In this document: positions 49,974 to 58,783 of the stretch, piece by piece
Layout: each line of letters starts with the position of its first letter
Numbering within the stretch: position 1 is the first letter of the stretch
DNA from: Prochlorococcus marinus bv. HNLC2
GTDB taxonomy: Bacteria; Cyanobacteriota; Cyanobacteriia; PCC-6307; Cyanobiaceae
Length of the DNA: 64,000 nt
Reading direction: 5' to 3'
Assembly: GCA_000218745.1 (NCBI GenBank)
Contig: GL947595.1
Span: 836,232-900,231, forward strand
Translations under genes and position numbers: made by a program
Notes under the pieces: model-generated
What the model was told of the DNA's origin: nothing
What the model saw: the letters and a program-made list of their open reading frames with translations, nothing else
Database searches by the model: none

Positions 49974-50070
49974 AATAAAGAATTTAAACATCTCCTTGAA
50001 TAACATAGCAATTAGTCTGTAAATTATGCAATTATTAAATATGTATTTATTCAATTAGTTATCTTTAAAG

Positions 50071-50340
50071 ATGGAAAAATTTATAGTGTTTGGAAAATAT
50101 TGTGATGATGTAATTAAGAAACGAGAAGTATTTAGAAATAAGCATTTAAATAGACTTTCAATTTTGAAAGAAAAGAATATATTAATTACTTTGGGGCCAA
50201 CAAAATGTACAAAATATTTCTTTGGAATATTTAATGCTAATTGTGAAAATGATGTAGAAATTTTAATTGAAAAAGATATATATTGGGAGAAAGGAATATG
50301 GATTAAATATAATATATATCCTTGGATTCAAGCATTCTAA
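50071..50340 (+). CDS. YciI-family protein
   Basis: The 89-residue protein follows the YCII fold: F-I-V-F-G-K-Y at the start, a H-L-N-R-L helix, L-G-P and a late K-D-I-Y-W-E-K-G-I-W. The family is a ferredoxin-like dimer with a His-Asp pair that may be a small-molecule dehydrochlorinase or similar; no function is known here. It is very AT-rich. The 176 bases after it hold no gene and only AT-rich sequence. Confidence 0.75.
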   Translation: MEKFIVFGKYCDDVIKKREVFRNKHLNRLSILKEKNILITLGPTKCTKYFFGIFNANCENDVEILIEKDIYWEKGIWIKYNIYPWIQAF

Positions 50341-50516
50341 TATATATTTTGTAGAAAAATATTATATTTTATTTAATATATTATTTCATTAAATTTAGTA
50401 TTTAAAGTTTAATTTACATAATTTTTCTTATAAATAAATTATTCTTAAGGTAAATTACTAAATATTAATTATTGAGATTAAATAATTCTTTTTAAAAGTT
50501 AACTCAAAATCATTTT

Positions 50517-50876
50517 TTAAAGTTGATGATCTTTTTCCATCCTCTCAACTAAAGTATCTATATCAACTTTATAGTCAATATCTAATTGGCTGTATGGTTT
50601 ATTTTCTTTAATACTTTCACAATGATTTTCATCATGATTTTCATTATGATTTTCATTATCTAACCACGATTGTTCGATTTTTATTAGCTTCTGGGCAATA
50701 TTGTATATACCCCCTCTTTTATATAGGTCTTTTATCCTTTTTAGAATTTCTGAAGATCTACTTGAAGTAATATTTAGTTTTAAGGCAAAGTCTTTTTGAC
50801 TATAACCATGAATTTTAAGCCAATCTTTAATAAAGATCATTATTTCTTTTTCATCTTGATCAGAGAATTTTTTCAT
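50517..50876 (-). CDS. Helix-turn-helix protein with N-E-N-H tandem repeat
   Basis: The 119-residue protein has a helix-turn-helix-like part (about 15-50: G-Y-S-Q-K-D-F-A-L-K-L-N-I-T-S-S-R-S-S-E-I), reminiscent of Xre or other small regulators. After residue 72 comes a low-complexity N-E-N-H-N-E-N-H-D-E-N-H tract, then a charged tail. It has two bases between its start codon and the YkvA-like gene upstream; the two may be co-transcribed. I do not recognise the specific family. Confidence 0.6.
   Translation of the reverse strand: MKKFSDQDEKEIMIFIKDWLKIHGYSQKDFALKLNITSSRSSEILKRIKDLYKRGGIYNIAQKLIKIEQSWLDNENHNENHDENHCESIKENKPYSQLDIDYKVDIDTLVERMEKDHQL
50622..50657 (+). repeat. 12-base tandem repeat, three copies
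   Basis: ATGATTTTCATY is repeated three times in a row (last base C, T, T), inside the helix-turn-helix gene, encoding the N-E-N-H/D-E-N-H tract on the minus strand. As the unit is a multiple of three, copy-number change keeps the frame. Confidence 0.75.
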
Positions 50877-50878
50877 AA

Positions 50879-51247
50879 TTAAAAGGGGAATAGTCTATCA
50901 AGTTTTTTAGCTGCTCTCATTCTTATAGATGGTGTCATATGTTTACTCCAAATACTTAAGACGGCAGTCAATGCAACAAAATCATCACTAAATCCAAGCA
51001 CAGGCATGAAGTCAGGGAATAGGTCGAAAGGCATAATAAGATAGGCTAAGGCGGCTACTAAAGATATTCTTACTTGAGTAGGGGTCAAAGGATCTAAAGC
51101 CATCTCTAATACCTCTAATGCTGGCTTTGCAATAGTTCTGCCTGCTTTAGAAAGTATTTTTAAAATCACATTGGAATCTAATATTGAGCTTTCAATTACC
51201 TCTGCTTCATATACTTTTTTATCATTTTTATAATGATTATGATCCAT
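50879..51247 (-). CDS. YkvA/DUF1232 family membrane protein
   Basis: The 122-residue protein contains the DUF1232 core: L-V-A-A-L-A-Y-L-I-M-P-F-D-L-F-P-D-F-M-P-V-L-G-F-S-D-D (about residues 66-92), a membrane-associated pair of helices with conserved D-x-x-P-D. Function unknown. It lies between the sigma factor gene, 37 bases upstream on the same strand, and the helix-turn-helix gene. Confidence 0.88.
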   Translation of the reverse strand: MDHNHYKNDKKVYEAEVIESSILDSNVILKILSKAGRTIAKPALEVLEMALDPLTPTQVRISLVAALAYLIMPFDLFPDFMPVLGFSDDFVALTAVLSIWSKHMTPSIRMRAAKKLDRLFPF

Positions 51248-51284
51248 GAAAATTGAGATTTAAAAATTAATTAAAGCTATAAAT

Positions 51285-52208
51285 TTAATTGATGCTGTCA
51301 ACTAAACCATTTTGAATTCCCGCCTTTCTAAGTTTTCTAAGAGCCCTTTGCACGACTTGTCTGCAATATTCTCTACTACAACTCATGTGTCTTGCTACTT
51401 CAGCAAGAGTTCTCCACTCATTTGAACCATCTAGCCCGAATCTGAGGCTGACTATCTTTCTCTCTTTTTCTGTCAGATTTGCTTTGTCGAGTAACTTCCA
51501 AGCTGAATCTGTCCTTTCAGCAAGTTCAGCTAATTCCATAGGAGGAGTTTGTTCACTGGGAAGAATATCAACTAATTCTGAAGGGTCAGATTTCGATTTA
51601 ACTGTTCCTTGAAGACTAACTGTGATACTTCTCAATTCACACGAAAGTAATTCATCAACTTCTTCTTTTGAGATCTTCAACTCATCAGCTAATTCAAGAG
51701 TTGATGGAGGGAAACCTTTAATCTGCATTAATTTGGATTTAGCTGATCTTAACTTGGTTAGTTTTTCATTTATATTTACTGGAATTCTGATAGTTCTGCT
51801 TTGGGTTGATAAAGCCCTATTTAGGCCTTGCCTTATCCACCAATATGCATAAGTGGAGAATCTATGGCCTCTAGAAGGATCATACTTTTCGACAGCTCTT
51901 GTTAAACCTAATGTACCCTCTTGTATGAGATCTAATAATTCAAGGCCTTTCCCCTGGTATCTCTTCGCTAGATTTACCACAAGCCTTAAATTGGCTGTAA
52001 TCATAGCATTTTTTGCTTTCTCTCCAGTTCGGATCGTCTTTTTTTCAAGATCTGAATACTCGCATGCAGGCCCTTTCCCTCCTGCAGATTGACATCTATT
52101 TATAAGAACAACCATCTCTTGGACTTTTCGGCCCATGGTGAGTTCCTTTTCAGGAGTCAAAAGTTGATGACGTCCAATTTCTCCTAAAAAATCGCTTAAT
52201 GAACTCAC
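51285..52208 (-). CDS. Group 2 (RpoD-like) sigma factor
   Basis: The 307-residue sigma-70 factor lacks the long region 1.1 of primary sigma factors. Region 1.2 is at D-F-L-G-E-I-G-R-H, region 2 has A-N-L-R-L-V-V-N-L-A and F-S-T-Y-A-Y-W-W-I-R-Q (the -10-melting segment), and region 4 has the T-L-A-E-V-A-R-H and C-S-R-E-Y-C-R-Q-V helix-turn-helix for the -35. Group 2 factors in cyanobacteria are used in stress, night or nutrient shifts; which type this is cannot be told. The 150 bases after its 5' end are gene-free. Confidence 0.95.
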   Translation of the reverse strand: MSSLSDFLGEIGRHQLLTPEKELTMGRKVQEMVVLINRCQSAGGKGPACEYSDLEKKTIRTGEKAKNAMITANLRLVVNLAKRYQGKGLELLDLIQEGTLGLTRAVEKYDPSRGHRFSTYAYWWIRQGLNRALSTQSRTIRIPVNINEKLTKLRSAKSKLMQIKGFPPSTLELADELKISKEEVDELLSCELRSITVSLQGTVKSKSDPSELVDILPSEQTPPMELAELAERTDSAWKLLDKANLTEKERKIVSLRFGLDGSNEWRTLAEVARHMSCSREYCRQVVQRALRKLRKAGIQNGLVDSIN

Positions 52209-52358
52209 GATTTATACCATAATTGAATACTTTTAACTTAAGGTTTATTTGTTAATTTGCTATACATGTAATAAATAATTAATATTTAATTAATAAAAAT
52301 AACGAAGTTTATTTTCATTTTTTACTAAAAGTCTTTAATAAAATTTTAAAAATTAAAA

Positions 52359-53024
52359 CTATTTCTTTCTATTAGCAAGAACTTCTAGAACTTCTCTCCA
52401 CGTCACATCCTTGTGAAGAAGAGCTACTTGAAGATGATAAATAATATCTGCTGCCTCATTTGCAATTTCAGAATTATCATTTTTCATGCAAGCCATTATA
52501 AATTCAGCAGACTCTTCGCCAATTTTTTTTAGAATAGTATTACTACCTTTTGTTAACAAATAATTCGTGTAACTTTCTTTTTTAGGCGAGATTGCTCGGT
52601 CGTTAAGTCTATTAAATAACTCTGAGCATTCATTAGATAATGGATTTTCTTTTTTCTCTACTTCGTTAATCGAAAAATCACTTATTTTATTGAAAAAGCA
52701 GCTCCTCTCTCCTGTATGGCATGCGCCTGAACCTTTTTGCTCTATAAATAGAAGTAGAGCATCATTATCACAATCAAATCTTATTTCTTTAAGAATCTGA
52801 ATATTACCACTTGTTGCGCCTTTTCTCCAGATTTCAGATCTCGATCTACTCCAATAATGTACCTCTTTTGTTTTAAGAGTTTTTTTAAGTGAATCCATAT
52901 TCATCCATGCAAACATTAGGATTGATCCATCTAACCAATCTTGCGCGATTGCAGGTATCAATCCATCATTGTTATAGCTAAGATCATTTAAAGAAAAATC
53001 TGTTGAATTTGTCATTACGTTCAA
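52359..53024 (-). CDS. hisI: Bifunctional phosphoribosyl-AMP cyclohydrolase/phosphoribosyl-ATP pyrophosphatase
   Basis: HisIE carries out two histidine-synthesis steps. The N-terminal PRA-CH part has H-Y-W-S-R-S-R, F-D-C-D-N-D and C-H-T-G-E-R-S-C with its zinc cysteines (about 28-110). The C-terminal PRA-PH part has K-I-G-E-E-S-A-E-F-I and E-A-A-D-I-I-Y-H (about 125-221). The length of 221 residues is normal for the fused enzyme. It is divergent from the QueD-like gene. Confidence 0.95.
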   Translation of the reverse strand: MNVMTNSTDFSLNDLSYNNDGLIPAIAQDWLDGSILMFAWMNMDSLKKTLKTKEVHYWSRSRSEIWRKGATSGNIQILKEIRFDCDNDALLLFIEQKGSGACHTGERSCFFNKISDFSINEVEKKENPLSNECSELFNRLNDRAISPKKESYTNYLLTKGSNTILKKIGEESAEFIMACMKNDNSEIANEAADIIYHLQVALLHKDVTWREVLEVLANRKK

Positions 53025-53077
53025 TGTTTTTGGTTCTTGCTAATTTATCTTCCTAACTTTCACTTGATAATAAAATA

Positions 53078-53548
53078 ATGTCCAATGATTCTTCACACTT
53101 TTCATGTTCTAAAAGTTATGAGGATTTTCCATGTTCTCATAGACAATGGCAACATAAGGGGCATTGCAGATATGTACATGGATACTCAAGAGCATTTACT
53201 TTTTGGTTTAAGGCAAAAGAATTAGATCATAATGGATTTATAGTTGATTTCTCAAGCCTAAAACCTTTGGAAAGAAAATTAAGAGATCATTTCGATCATA
53301 CATTCTTGGTTAATAAAGATGACCCATTGTTAAATCATTGGAATGAACTAAATAGTCTAGGCGCTTTAGATTTAAGAGTGATGGAAAATGTAGGTATGGA
53401 GTATTCCTCAAAATTAATTTGGATTTGGGCAAATGAATATTTGAAAAAAGTAGAAGGAGGCAGGGCATGTTGCTGGAAGGCTGAATCCAGGGAAAATAAA
53501 TCAAATGGAGCATATTTTCAAAAAATTCCTCAATGGTACGTTACTTAA
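53078..53548 (+). CDS. 6-carboxytetrahydropterin synthase/PTPS family protein (QueD-like)
   Basis: The protein has C-S-H-R-Q-W-Q-H-K-G-H-C-R-Y-V-H-G-Y near residues 19-36, the zinc histidines and catalytic cysteine region of the PTPS/QueD fold, and D-H-T-F-L-V. Family members make 6-carboxytetrahydropterin for queuosine or related pterins. The usual L-H-G-H-S is V-H-G-Y-S here, a feature I recall in marine picocyanobacteria. Length 156 residues. With folE in this window it could feed the same pterin pathway, but they are not linked in an operon. Confidence 0.85.
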   Translation: MSNDSSHFSCSKSYEDFPCSHRQWQHKGHCRYVHGYSRAFTFWFKAKELDHNGFIVDFSSLKPLERKLRDHFDHTFLVNKDDPLLNHWNELNSLGALDLRVMENVGMEYSSKLIWIWANEYLKKVEGGRACCWKAESRENKSNGAYFQKIPQWYVT

Positions 53549-53558
53549 AATTTTACTT

Positions 53559-56141
53559 TCAATTAATTTCAAGTTTATTGTCAGAAACATATATTTCTAC
53601 TACATTTTTATTTTCATAATGATTTCTCAAAATATTGTTTGCAATATCTGACTCTATTTCTTTCTTAATAATTCTTTTTAATGGCCTTGCCCCATAAAAA
53701 TGATCAAAACTTTTGTTGATTAAGAAGTTTATCGCTTCATCTGTAATTTTAAGTGATAAATCCTTTTTTTTCAGTCTTTTTTCTAGATTTTTAAGTTCAA
53801 TCTTTGCAATTTGAGCTAATTCATCTTTAGTTAAATTATTAAAGATTACAATTTCATCTAACCTATTCAAAAACTCTGGTTTAAAAAATTTTTTTAATTC
53901 TTTATCGACAATATTTTTAATTTCTATTTGATTTTCATTTCTTATTGATAAATCATTAATTGATTGACTACCTAAATTACTTGTAAGTACTATGATTGAA
54001 TTTTTAAAATTTATAATTCGACCTTGTCCATCAGTAATAATTCCATCATCTAATACTTGTAAAAGGATATCCAAAATATCTTTATGTGCTTTTTCTATCT
54101 CATCGAGAAGGATCAGTGAGTATGGATTTTTGCGAATTGCTTCAGTTAATTGTCCTCCAGACTCAAAGCCTAAATAACCTGGGGGAGCTCCAATTATTTT
54201 ACTCACAGAGTGCTTTTCCATATATTCAGACATATCTAATCTGACAATTGAAGTTGAGCTATCAAAAATTGTATTTGAAGTTACTTTACTTAATTCGGTT
54301 TTTCCAACACCAGTTGGGCCTAAAAATAAAAAACTTGCGATTGGTCGTTGAGGGTCATTAAGACCAGTTCTGGATCTTTTAATGGAATCTGCAACTACAC
54401 TAATTGCATGATCCTGGCCTATTATTTTTTCCTTAAGTGATTTTTCGAGTATTAGTAGTTTTTGTTTTTCTGATTGGCTTAAATCATTTACAGGAATAGA
54501 AGTCCATTTTGAGACAACCTCAGCTATATCGCTAAAAGTAACTTCTTGTCTTAAAAGACTTTTTTCACTATCTTTATAATTATTTTTTAGATCATCACTT
54601 TTGATCTTTAGCTTATTTTGTAATGATGTAAGAGTCCCATACTCTAATTCGGCTGCTTTATTTAGATCAAAATTTCTCTTGGCTTGATCTATCTTTAATT
54701 GTGTGGATTCAATCTCCTCTTTAATGTTGCTAATCTCATTTATTTCTCCTTTTTCTTTCTTCCATTGAAAATTTAGTTCACTTTGCTTTTCTTTTAATAA
54801 TTTTAATTCTTGGTTTATTTTTTTTAGTCTTTCAAGGGATGAGTTGTCTGATTCTCTTTTTAAAGATAAATTTTCCATCTCTAATTGTAGAACTTTTCTA
54901 TCTATCTCATCTATTTCCTCAGGTTTTGATGTGATGATAATATTTAACCTTGAGGCTGCTTCATCTATTAAATCTATTGCTTTATCTGGTAGAAATCGAT
55001 CATTTATATATCTTTCACTTAAATTAGCAGCGGCCACTAAAGCGTTATCAGAAATCCTTACGCCATGATGAACTTCATATTTTTCTCTTAAACCTCTCAA
55101 TATCGAAATAGTTGCATCAACTGAAGGAGAATTGATTTGTATCTTTTGAAACCTTCTTTCTAATGCTGGATCCTTTTCTATATTTTGTTTATGTTCAATT
55201 ATCGTTGTTGCTCCAATACATCTTAATTCGCCCCTAGCTAACATAGGCTTTAAAAGGTTACTAGCATCCATTGATCCACCGGTAGCTCCAGCTCCAACAA
55301 CAGTATGAATTTCATCAATAAATAAAATAATTTTTCCTTCCGACTTTTTGACTTTTTTTAAAACATCTTTAATTCTCTCTTCAAATTCTCCTCGATACTT
55401 TGCCCCAGCAAGAAGAGAGCCCATATCAAGTGAAATAAGTTGACGATTATTTAAAGAAGTGGGAACGTCACCATTAATGATTCTTTGAGCCAAACCTTCA
55501 ACTATTGCAGTTTTTCCAACTCCAGGTTCACCTATTAATACAGGATTATTTTTTGTTCTTCTGCTTAAAATTTGTATAGTTCGTCTTATCTCTTCATCTC
55601 TACCAATTACAGGATCTAAACTTCCATCTCTTGCTAATTTTGTTAAGTCAATACCAAACTTTTCTAAGGCATTATTTTCTTCTTCTATTTCGCTTTGCAC
55701 TGTTTTTTCAGTCTTCATTTTTTTTACAAATTCTAGAAATTCTTGAATTGATTTTTTACCTAAAATTAAACCTCCACAACTTTTATCATAAATTAATCCA
55801 CAAATAATGTGTTCTGTAGATATCACTACTTCAGATAATTCATTTTTAATTTGTAAGGCTTTTAAAAAGGTTTTTTCCAAACTATTGCCTATAAAAAGTT
55901 TTTCCTGTTTGGAACTCATAGTCCCTTTTTTATTAATAAGATTTTTTAAATGAATTTCTAACTGCTCTGGGATGATATTATTTTTTTCTAATAAAATATT
56001 AGCCCACTCAACATTTTCCAAAATTGAAAGTAAAAGATGCTCAGAATCTATGTTTTGATGCTTAGAGAGATAGGCTTTATTTTTGGCAATTAAGAAACAT
56101 TTCCAGGCAATTTTAGTAAATTCACTTGGAATAATCTTCAT
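53559..56141 (-). CDS. clpB: ClpB-type disaggregase (second paralogue, ClpB2-like)
   Basis: ClpB, with DnaK, pulls proteins out of aggregates. The 860-residue protein has an N-domain (1-140), AAA+1 with Walker A G-E-P-G-V-G-K-T (about 204-211) and D-E-I-H-T, the middle coiled-coil domain (about 410-520), and AAA+2 with G-P-T-G-V-G-K-T and L-D-E-I-E-K-A-H. The N-domain and middle domain are more diverged than in standard ClpB, and picocyanobacteria have two ClpB copies, so this is likely ClpB2. It ends ten bases from the QueD-like stop. Confidence 0.93.
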   Translation of the reverse strand: MKIIPSEFTKIAWKCFLIAKNKAYLSKHQNIDSEHLLLSILENVEWANILLEKNNIIPEQLEIHLKNLINKKGTMSSKQEKLFIGNSLEKTFLKALQIKNELSEVVISTEHIICGLIYDKSCGGLILGKKSIQEFLEFVKKMKTEKTVQSEIEEENNALEKFGIDLTKLARDGSLDPVIGRDEEIRRTIQILSRRTKNNPVLIGEPGVGKTAIVEGLAQRIINGDVPTSLNNRQLISLDMGSLLAGAKYRGEFEERIKDVLKKVKKSEGKIILFIDEIHTVVGAGATGGSMDASNLLKPMLARGELRCIGATTIIEHKQNIEKDPALERRFQKIQINSPSVDATISILRGLREKYEVHHGVRISDNALVAAANLSERYINDRFLPDKAIDLIDEAASRLNIIITSKPEEIDEIDRKVLQLEMENLSLKRESDNSSLERLKKINQELKLLKEKQSELNFQWKKEKGEINEISNIKEEIESTQLKIDQAKRNFDLNKAAELEYGTLTSLQNKLKIKSDDLKNNYKDSEKSLLRQEVTFSDIAEVVSKWTSIPVNDLSQSEKQKLLILEKSLKEKIIGQDHAISVVADSIKRSRTGLNDPQRPIASFLFLGPTGVGKTELSKVTSNTIFDSSTSIVRLDMSEYMEKHSVSKIIGAPPGYLGFESGGQLTEAIRKNPYSLILLDEIEKAHKDILDILLQVLDDGIITDGQGRIINFKNSIIVLTSNLGSQSINDLSIRNENQIEIKNIVDKELKKFFKPEFLNRLDEIVIFNNLTKDELAQIAKIELKNLEKRLKKKDLSLKITDEAINFLINKSFDHFYGARPLKRIIKKEIESDIANNILRNHYENKNVVEIYVSDNKLEIN

Positions 56142-56175
56142 TTAATCTTTTAAAAATTTGATATTACTAGAAATT

Positions 56176-56204
56176 AAAAAACTACCCAATTTGGGTAGTT
56201 TTTT
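56176..56204 (-). terminator. Rho-independent terminator after petE
   Basis: AAAAAACTACCCAA (56176-56189) and TTGGGTAGTTTTTT (56191-56204) form a perfect 14-base stem with a one-base spacer (effective loop a few bases). The T-run follows on the minus strand, downstream of petE and before clpB. The symmetric A and T tracts would also work on the plus strand, but no plus-strand gene ends here. Confidence 0.85.
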
Positions 56205-56223
56205 GATTTTATTTTAAATTTTC

Positions 56224-56574
56224 TTATTCAACAATAACCTTACCTACCATGCCAGCACCTCTATGTGGTTCACAATAGAACTCATAAGTACCTGCTGCAG
56301 TAAAGGTTTCTTCCCATGATTCACCTGGTGCAAAAGCTAAATCTGCATGGCTGTATTCTTCATGGCCGTCAAAAACAGCATTATGTGGAGCAAGCTTATT
56401 ATTAATGAATTTAACTGTATCACCCTCACTAATATTTATAGTACTTGGTTCAAAAGCAAGCATACCAGCATCGGTGCCGAGTTTAACTTCCACTGTCTGA
56501 GCTGAAACTGATGAAATACCAAGACCGAGAGTTAAAATTATTGCAAACAAACTTGCAAAGAATGAGCGTAACAT
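56224..56574 (-). CDS. petE: Plastocyanin
   Basis: Plastocyanin carries electrons from cytochrome b6f to photosystem I in the thylakoid lumen. A signal peptide (hydrophobic 7-24, A-Q cut near 25/26) precedes the copper domain. The type 1 copper ligands are H64 (A-P-H-N), C101, H104 and M109 in Y-C-E-P-H-R-G-A-G-M. Length 116 residues. It has a strong terminator and is probably monocistronic. Confidence 0.97.
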   Translation of the reverse strand: MLRSFFASLFAIILTLGLGISSVSAQTVEVKLGTDAGMLAFEPSTINISEGDTVKFINNKLAPHNAVFDGHEEYSHADLAFAPGESWEETFTAAGTYEFYCEPHRGAGMVGKVIVE

Positions 56575-56642
56575 AATTGAAATTTACTTTATTAATATTT
56601 TACAGGGTATTGGTTACTAAATCGCGAGAATTTTAAAGGATA

Positions 56643-57617
56643 TTACATCTTTGGTAACTTTGATACTTTAATTACTTTTTTTAAAGTTTTAGCATAGCTT
56701 GTTAATCCAAAAGTCTCAGGTCTAGTAATGGGTTTATGGTCGAAATCATATTTTTTTATACTGAAACTATCCCAATTAGTTGTTTGTATCGGTAAAACTT
56801 TTAATATTATTTTTATAATTCCTTTGCTTAATCTTATAGAAAAATACCTTTTTAATTGATTCTTTTTCAATAAAGTTACTAAAGCCTCATCAATAGTTAT
56901 AAATTTCTGACCAAGGACAAATTTTTTAAAACCTCTGCTTTTGCCACTATAGGTCTCACTTATCAAATAACCACATATTTGGGCAATATCCTTTGCATGA
57001 ATAAAATGAAATTTTGAATCTAGCTTAAAAAATCTTGCTATCCAAAGCCACTTTTTTGCTTCTACAAGTCCAGAAGTTAAATAACTTACAGGAAAATAAC
57101 TTTTATCGTCCAAAGTCCCCCCAAATACTAAGGTGGGAAATACTACATCAGTTATTTCAGAAAATTCACTTTTTTTGAGGTTCTCATAGCAAATATATTT
57201 TGTTTGTATATATTCTGTACCATAAACAATAGCTTCTCTCATTAATTTAGTGTTTTTATCCAAAATACTTGCAGTAGAGAAATAAATAATTCTTTCAATG
57301 CAATCTTTGTTAAGCATTAATATTAAATCTTCAAATGCTTTTACATTTACTTCATAGGCTCTTTTGGGATCACCCCATGCTGTAGCAGTGTGCACTAGGT
57401 AATTAATATTTTTGATTTCATCATGAAATTTTTTAGATTCTCTTATGTCACAAATCAAAAGCTTAATTCTTTTATTGCTTTTTATTTCATCCGATAACTT
57501 ATTGGAATCACGAACCATCAAAAAAATCGAAAAATTACTGTTGTTTAAAAACCAATCAATTAGATATTGGCCAACACAGCCATTTGCACCAGTGATTAAT
57601 AATTTTTTAGTGGCCAA
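56643..57617 (-). CDS. NAD-dependent epimerase/dehydratase (extended SDR) family protein
   Basis: The extended-SDR start T-G-A-N-G-C-V-G-Q (about residues 8-16), a V-H-T-A-T-A-W-G segment and a Y-G-T-E-Y-I-Q-T-K (YxxxK-like) segment show the family. Substrate unknown. The length is 324 residues. It lies seven bases before the hemE stop-side on the same strand (hemE upstream), so it may be read from the hemE message. Confidence 0.82.
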   Translation of the reverse strand: MATKKLLITGANGCVGQYLIDWFLNNSNFSIFLMVRDSNKLSDEIKSNKRIKLLICDIRESKKFHDEIKNINYLVHTATAWGDPKRAYEVNVKAFEDLILMLNKDCIERIIYFSTASILDKNTKLMREAIVYGTEYIQTKYICYENLKKSEFSEITDVVFPTLVFGGTLDDKSYFPVSYLTSGLVEAKKWLWIARFFKLDSKFHFIHAKDIAQICGYLISETYSGKSRGFKKFVLGQKFITIDEALVTLLKKNQLKRYFSIRLSKGIIKIILKVLPIQTTNWDSFSIKKYDFDHKPITRPETFGLTSYAKTLKKVIKVSKLPKM

Positions 57618-57623
57618 AATGTT

Positions 57624-58663
57624 TTAATAAGATAATTTTTTACTATGTTCAAAAAAGGTTTTTGCGTTTGATTCTGGCGTGCCTGGTAAAATGCCATGGC
57701 CTAAATTTAGAATATATTTTCTGCCTTTTATTTTTTCAAAGGTTTCATCAATCCTCTTTTTAATAGTATCTTCATCACCAAACAAAATACCTGGATCAAT
57801 ATTTCCCTGAATTCCTATACTATCTGGAATCCTTTCAGATGCTTCTTTAATATCAACAGTCCAGTCTAAGGAAATAATATCAACACCTGTTTTCGCCATC
57901 CTCTCAATAACCCCTGCACTTCCAGATATATAAAGAATTATAGGAGTATTAGGAAATTCTTTTTTCACAATATCAACTACCTTCTTTTGATAAGGACCAG
58001 CAAAAGTATCATAATCTTGGGGACTCAATTGACCTGCCCATGAATCAAAAATCTGTACAACCTGGGCTCCAGATTTTATTTGGAATTTTAAATATTCTCC
58101 AATTGAAACGGCAAAGTGATCTAAGAGTTTATGTAACATATTCGCCTCACGAAAAGCCATTGCTTTAATAATCGAATAATTCTTACTGCTTTTACCTTCA
58201 ACAACATATGCCGCGAGAGTCCAAGGAGCTCCAACAAAGCCTAGTAATGTTGAATCTTCATTAATATCTCTCCTTAGTGATTTTAGGACTTCCCCAACGA
58301 ATCCCAGACTTTCAGATGGATTTAATTCTTTTAATTGAGATATCTGATCTATATTTCTATTGGATCTTCAATAATAGGCCCTTTACTCTCTATTATTTCA
58401 AAATTTATTCCCATTCCTGGGAGTGGTGTAAGTATATCAGAAAATAAAATAACACCGTCAGGTTTGAAAGCATAATAGGGTTGCATTGAAATTTCATATG
58501 AAAGTTCAGGATTCTCAGATCTTTCTCTGAAACTTGGATATTTTTCTCTCAAGTCCCTATAAATCTTCATATACCTTCCTGCTTGTCTCATCATCCACAC
58601 AGGAGGTCTATTAATTTTGTTTCCTAAGGCAGCACTTAAGAGTAATGGCACATTTTCACCCAT
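57624..58663 (-). pseudogene. hemE: Uroporphyrinogen decarboxylase, split by a -1 frameshift (probable sequence error)
   Basis: HemE removes four carboxyl groups from uroporphyrinogen III on the way to haem and chlorophyll. The N-terminal part (58663 to about 58360) has [13 protein letters not shown] and stops after E-D-P-I. The rest, starting with Q-I-S-Q-L and containing [11 protein letters not shown] and N-L-G-H-G-I-L-P, continues in another frame. Adding one T near 58358-58359 (plus strand) gives D-P-I-R-N-I-D-Q-I-S and a 346-residue protein, the normal length. As chlorophyll synthesis needs this enzyme, a sequence error is more likely than a true pseudogene. The gene is followed by the SDR gene. 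Confidence 0.9.
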
Positions 58664-58783
58664 TTTAAATTTTAAAAAATTGTTTAAATTAAAATCTTTA
58701 ACTTAAAAATAATACAACGTAAGTATGATTAAATTCATATCAAAATTATTTTGTGAAATAATATTGTACGAAAAGAAAGTTTT

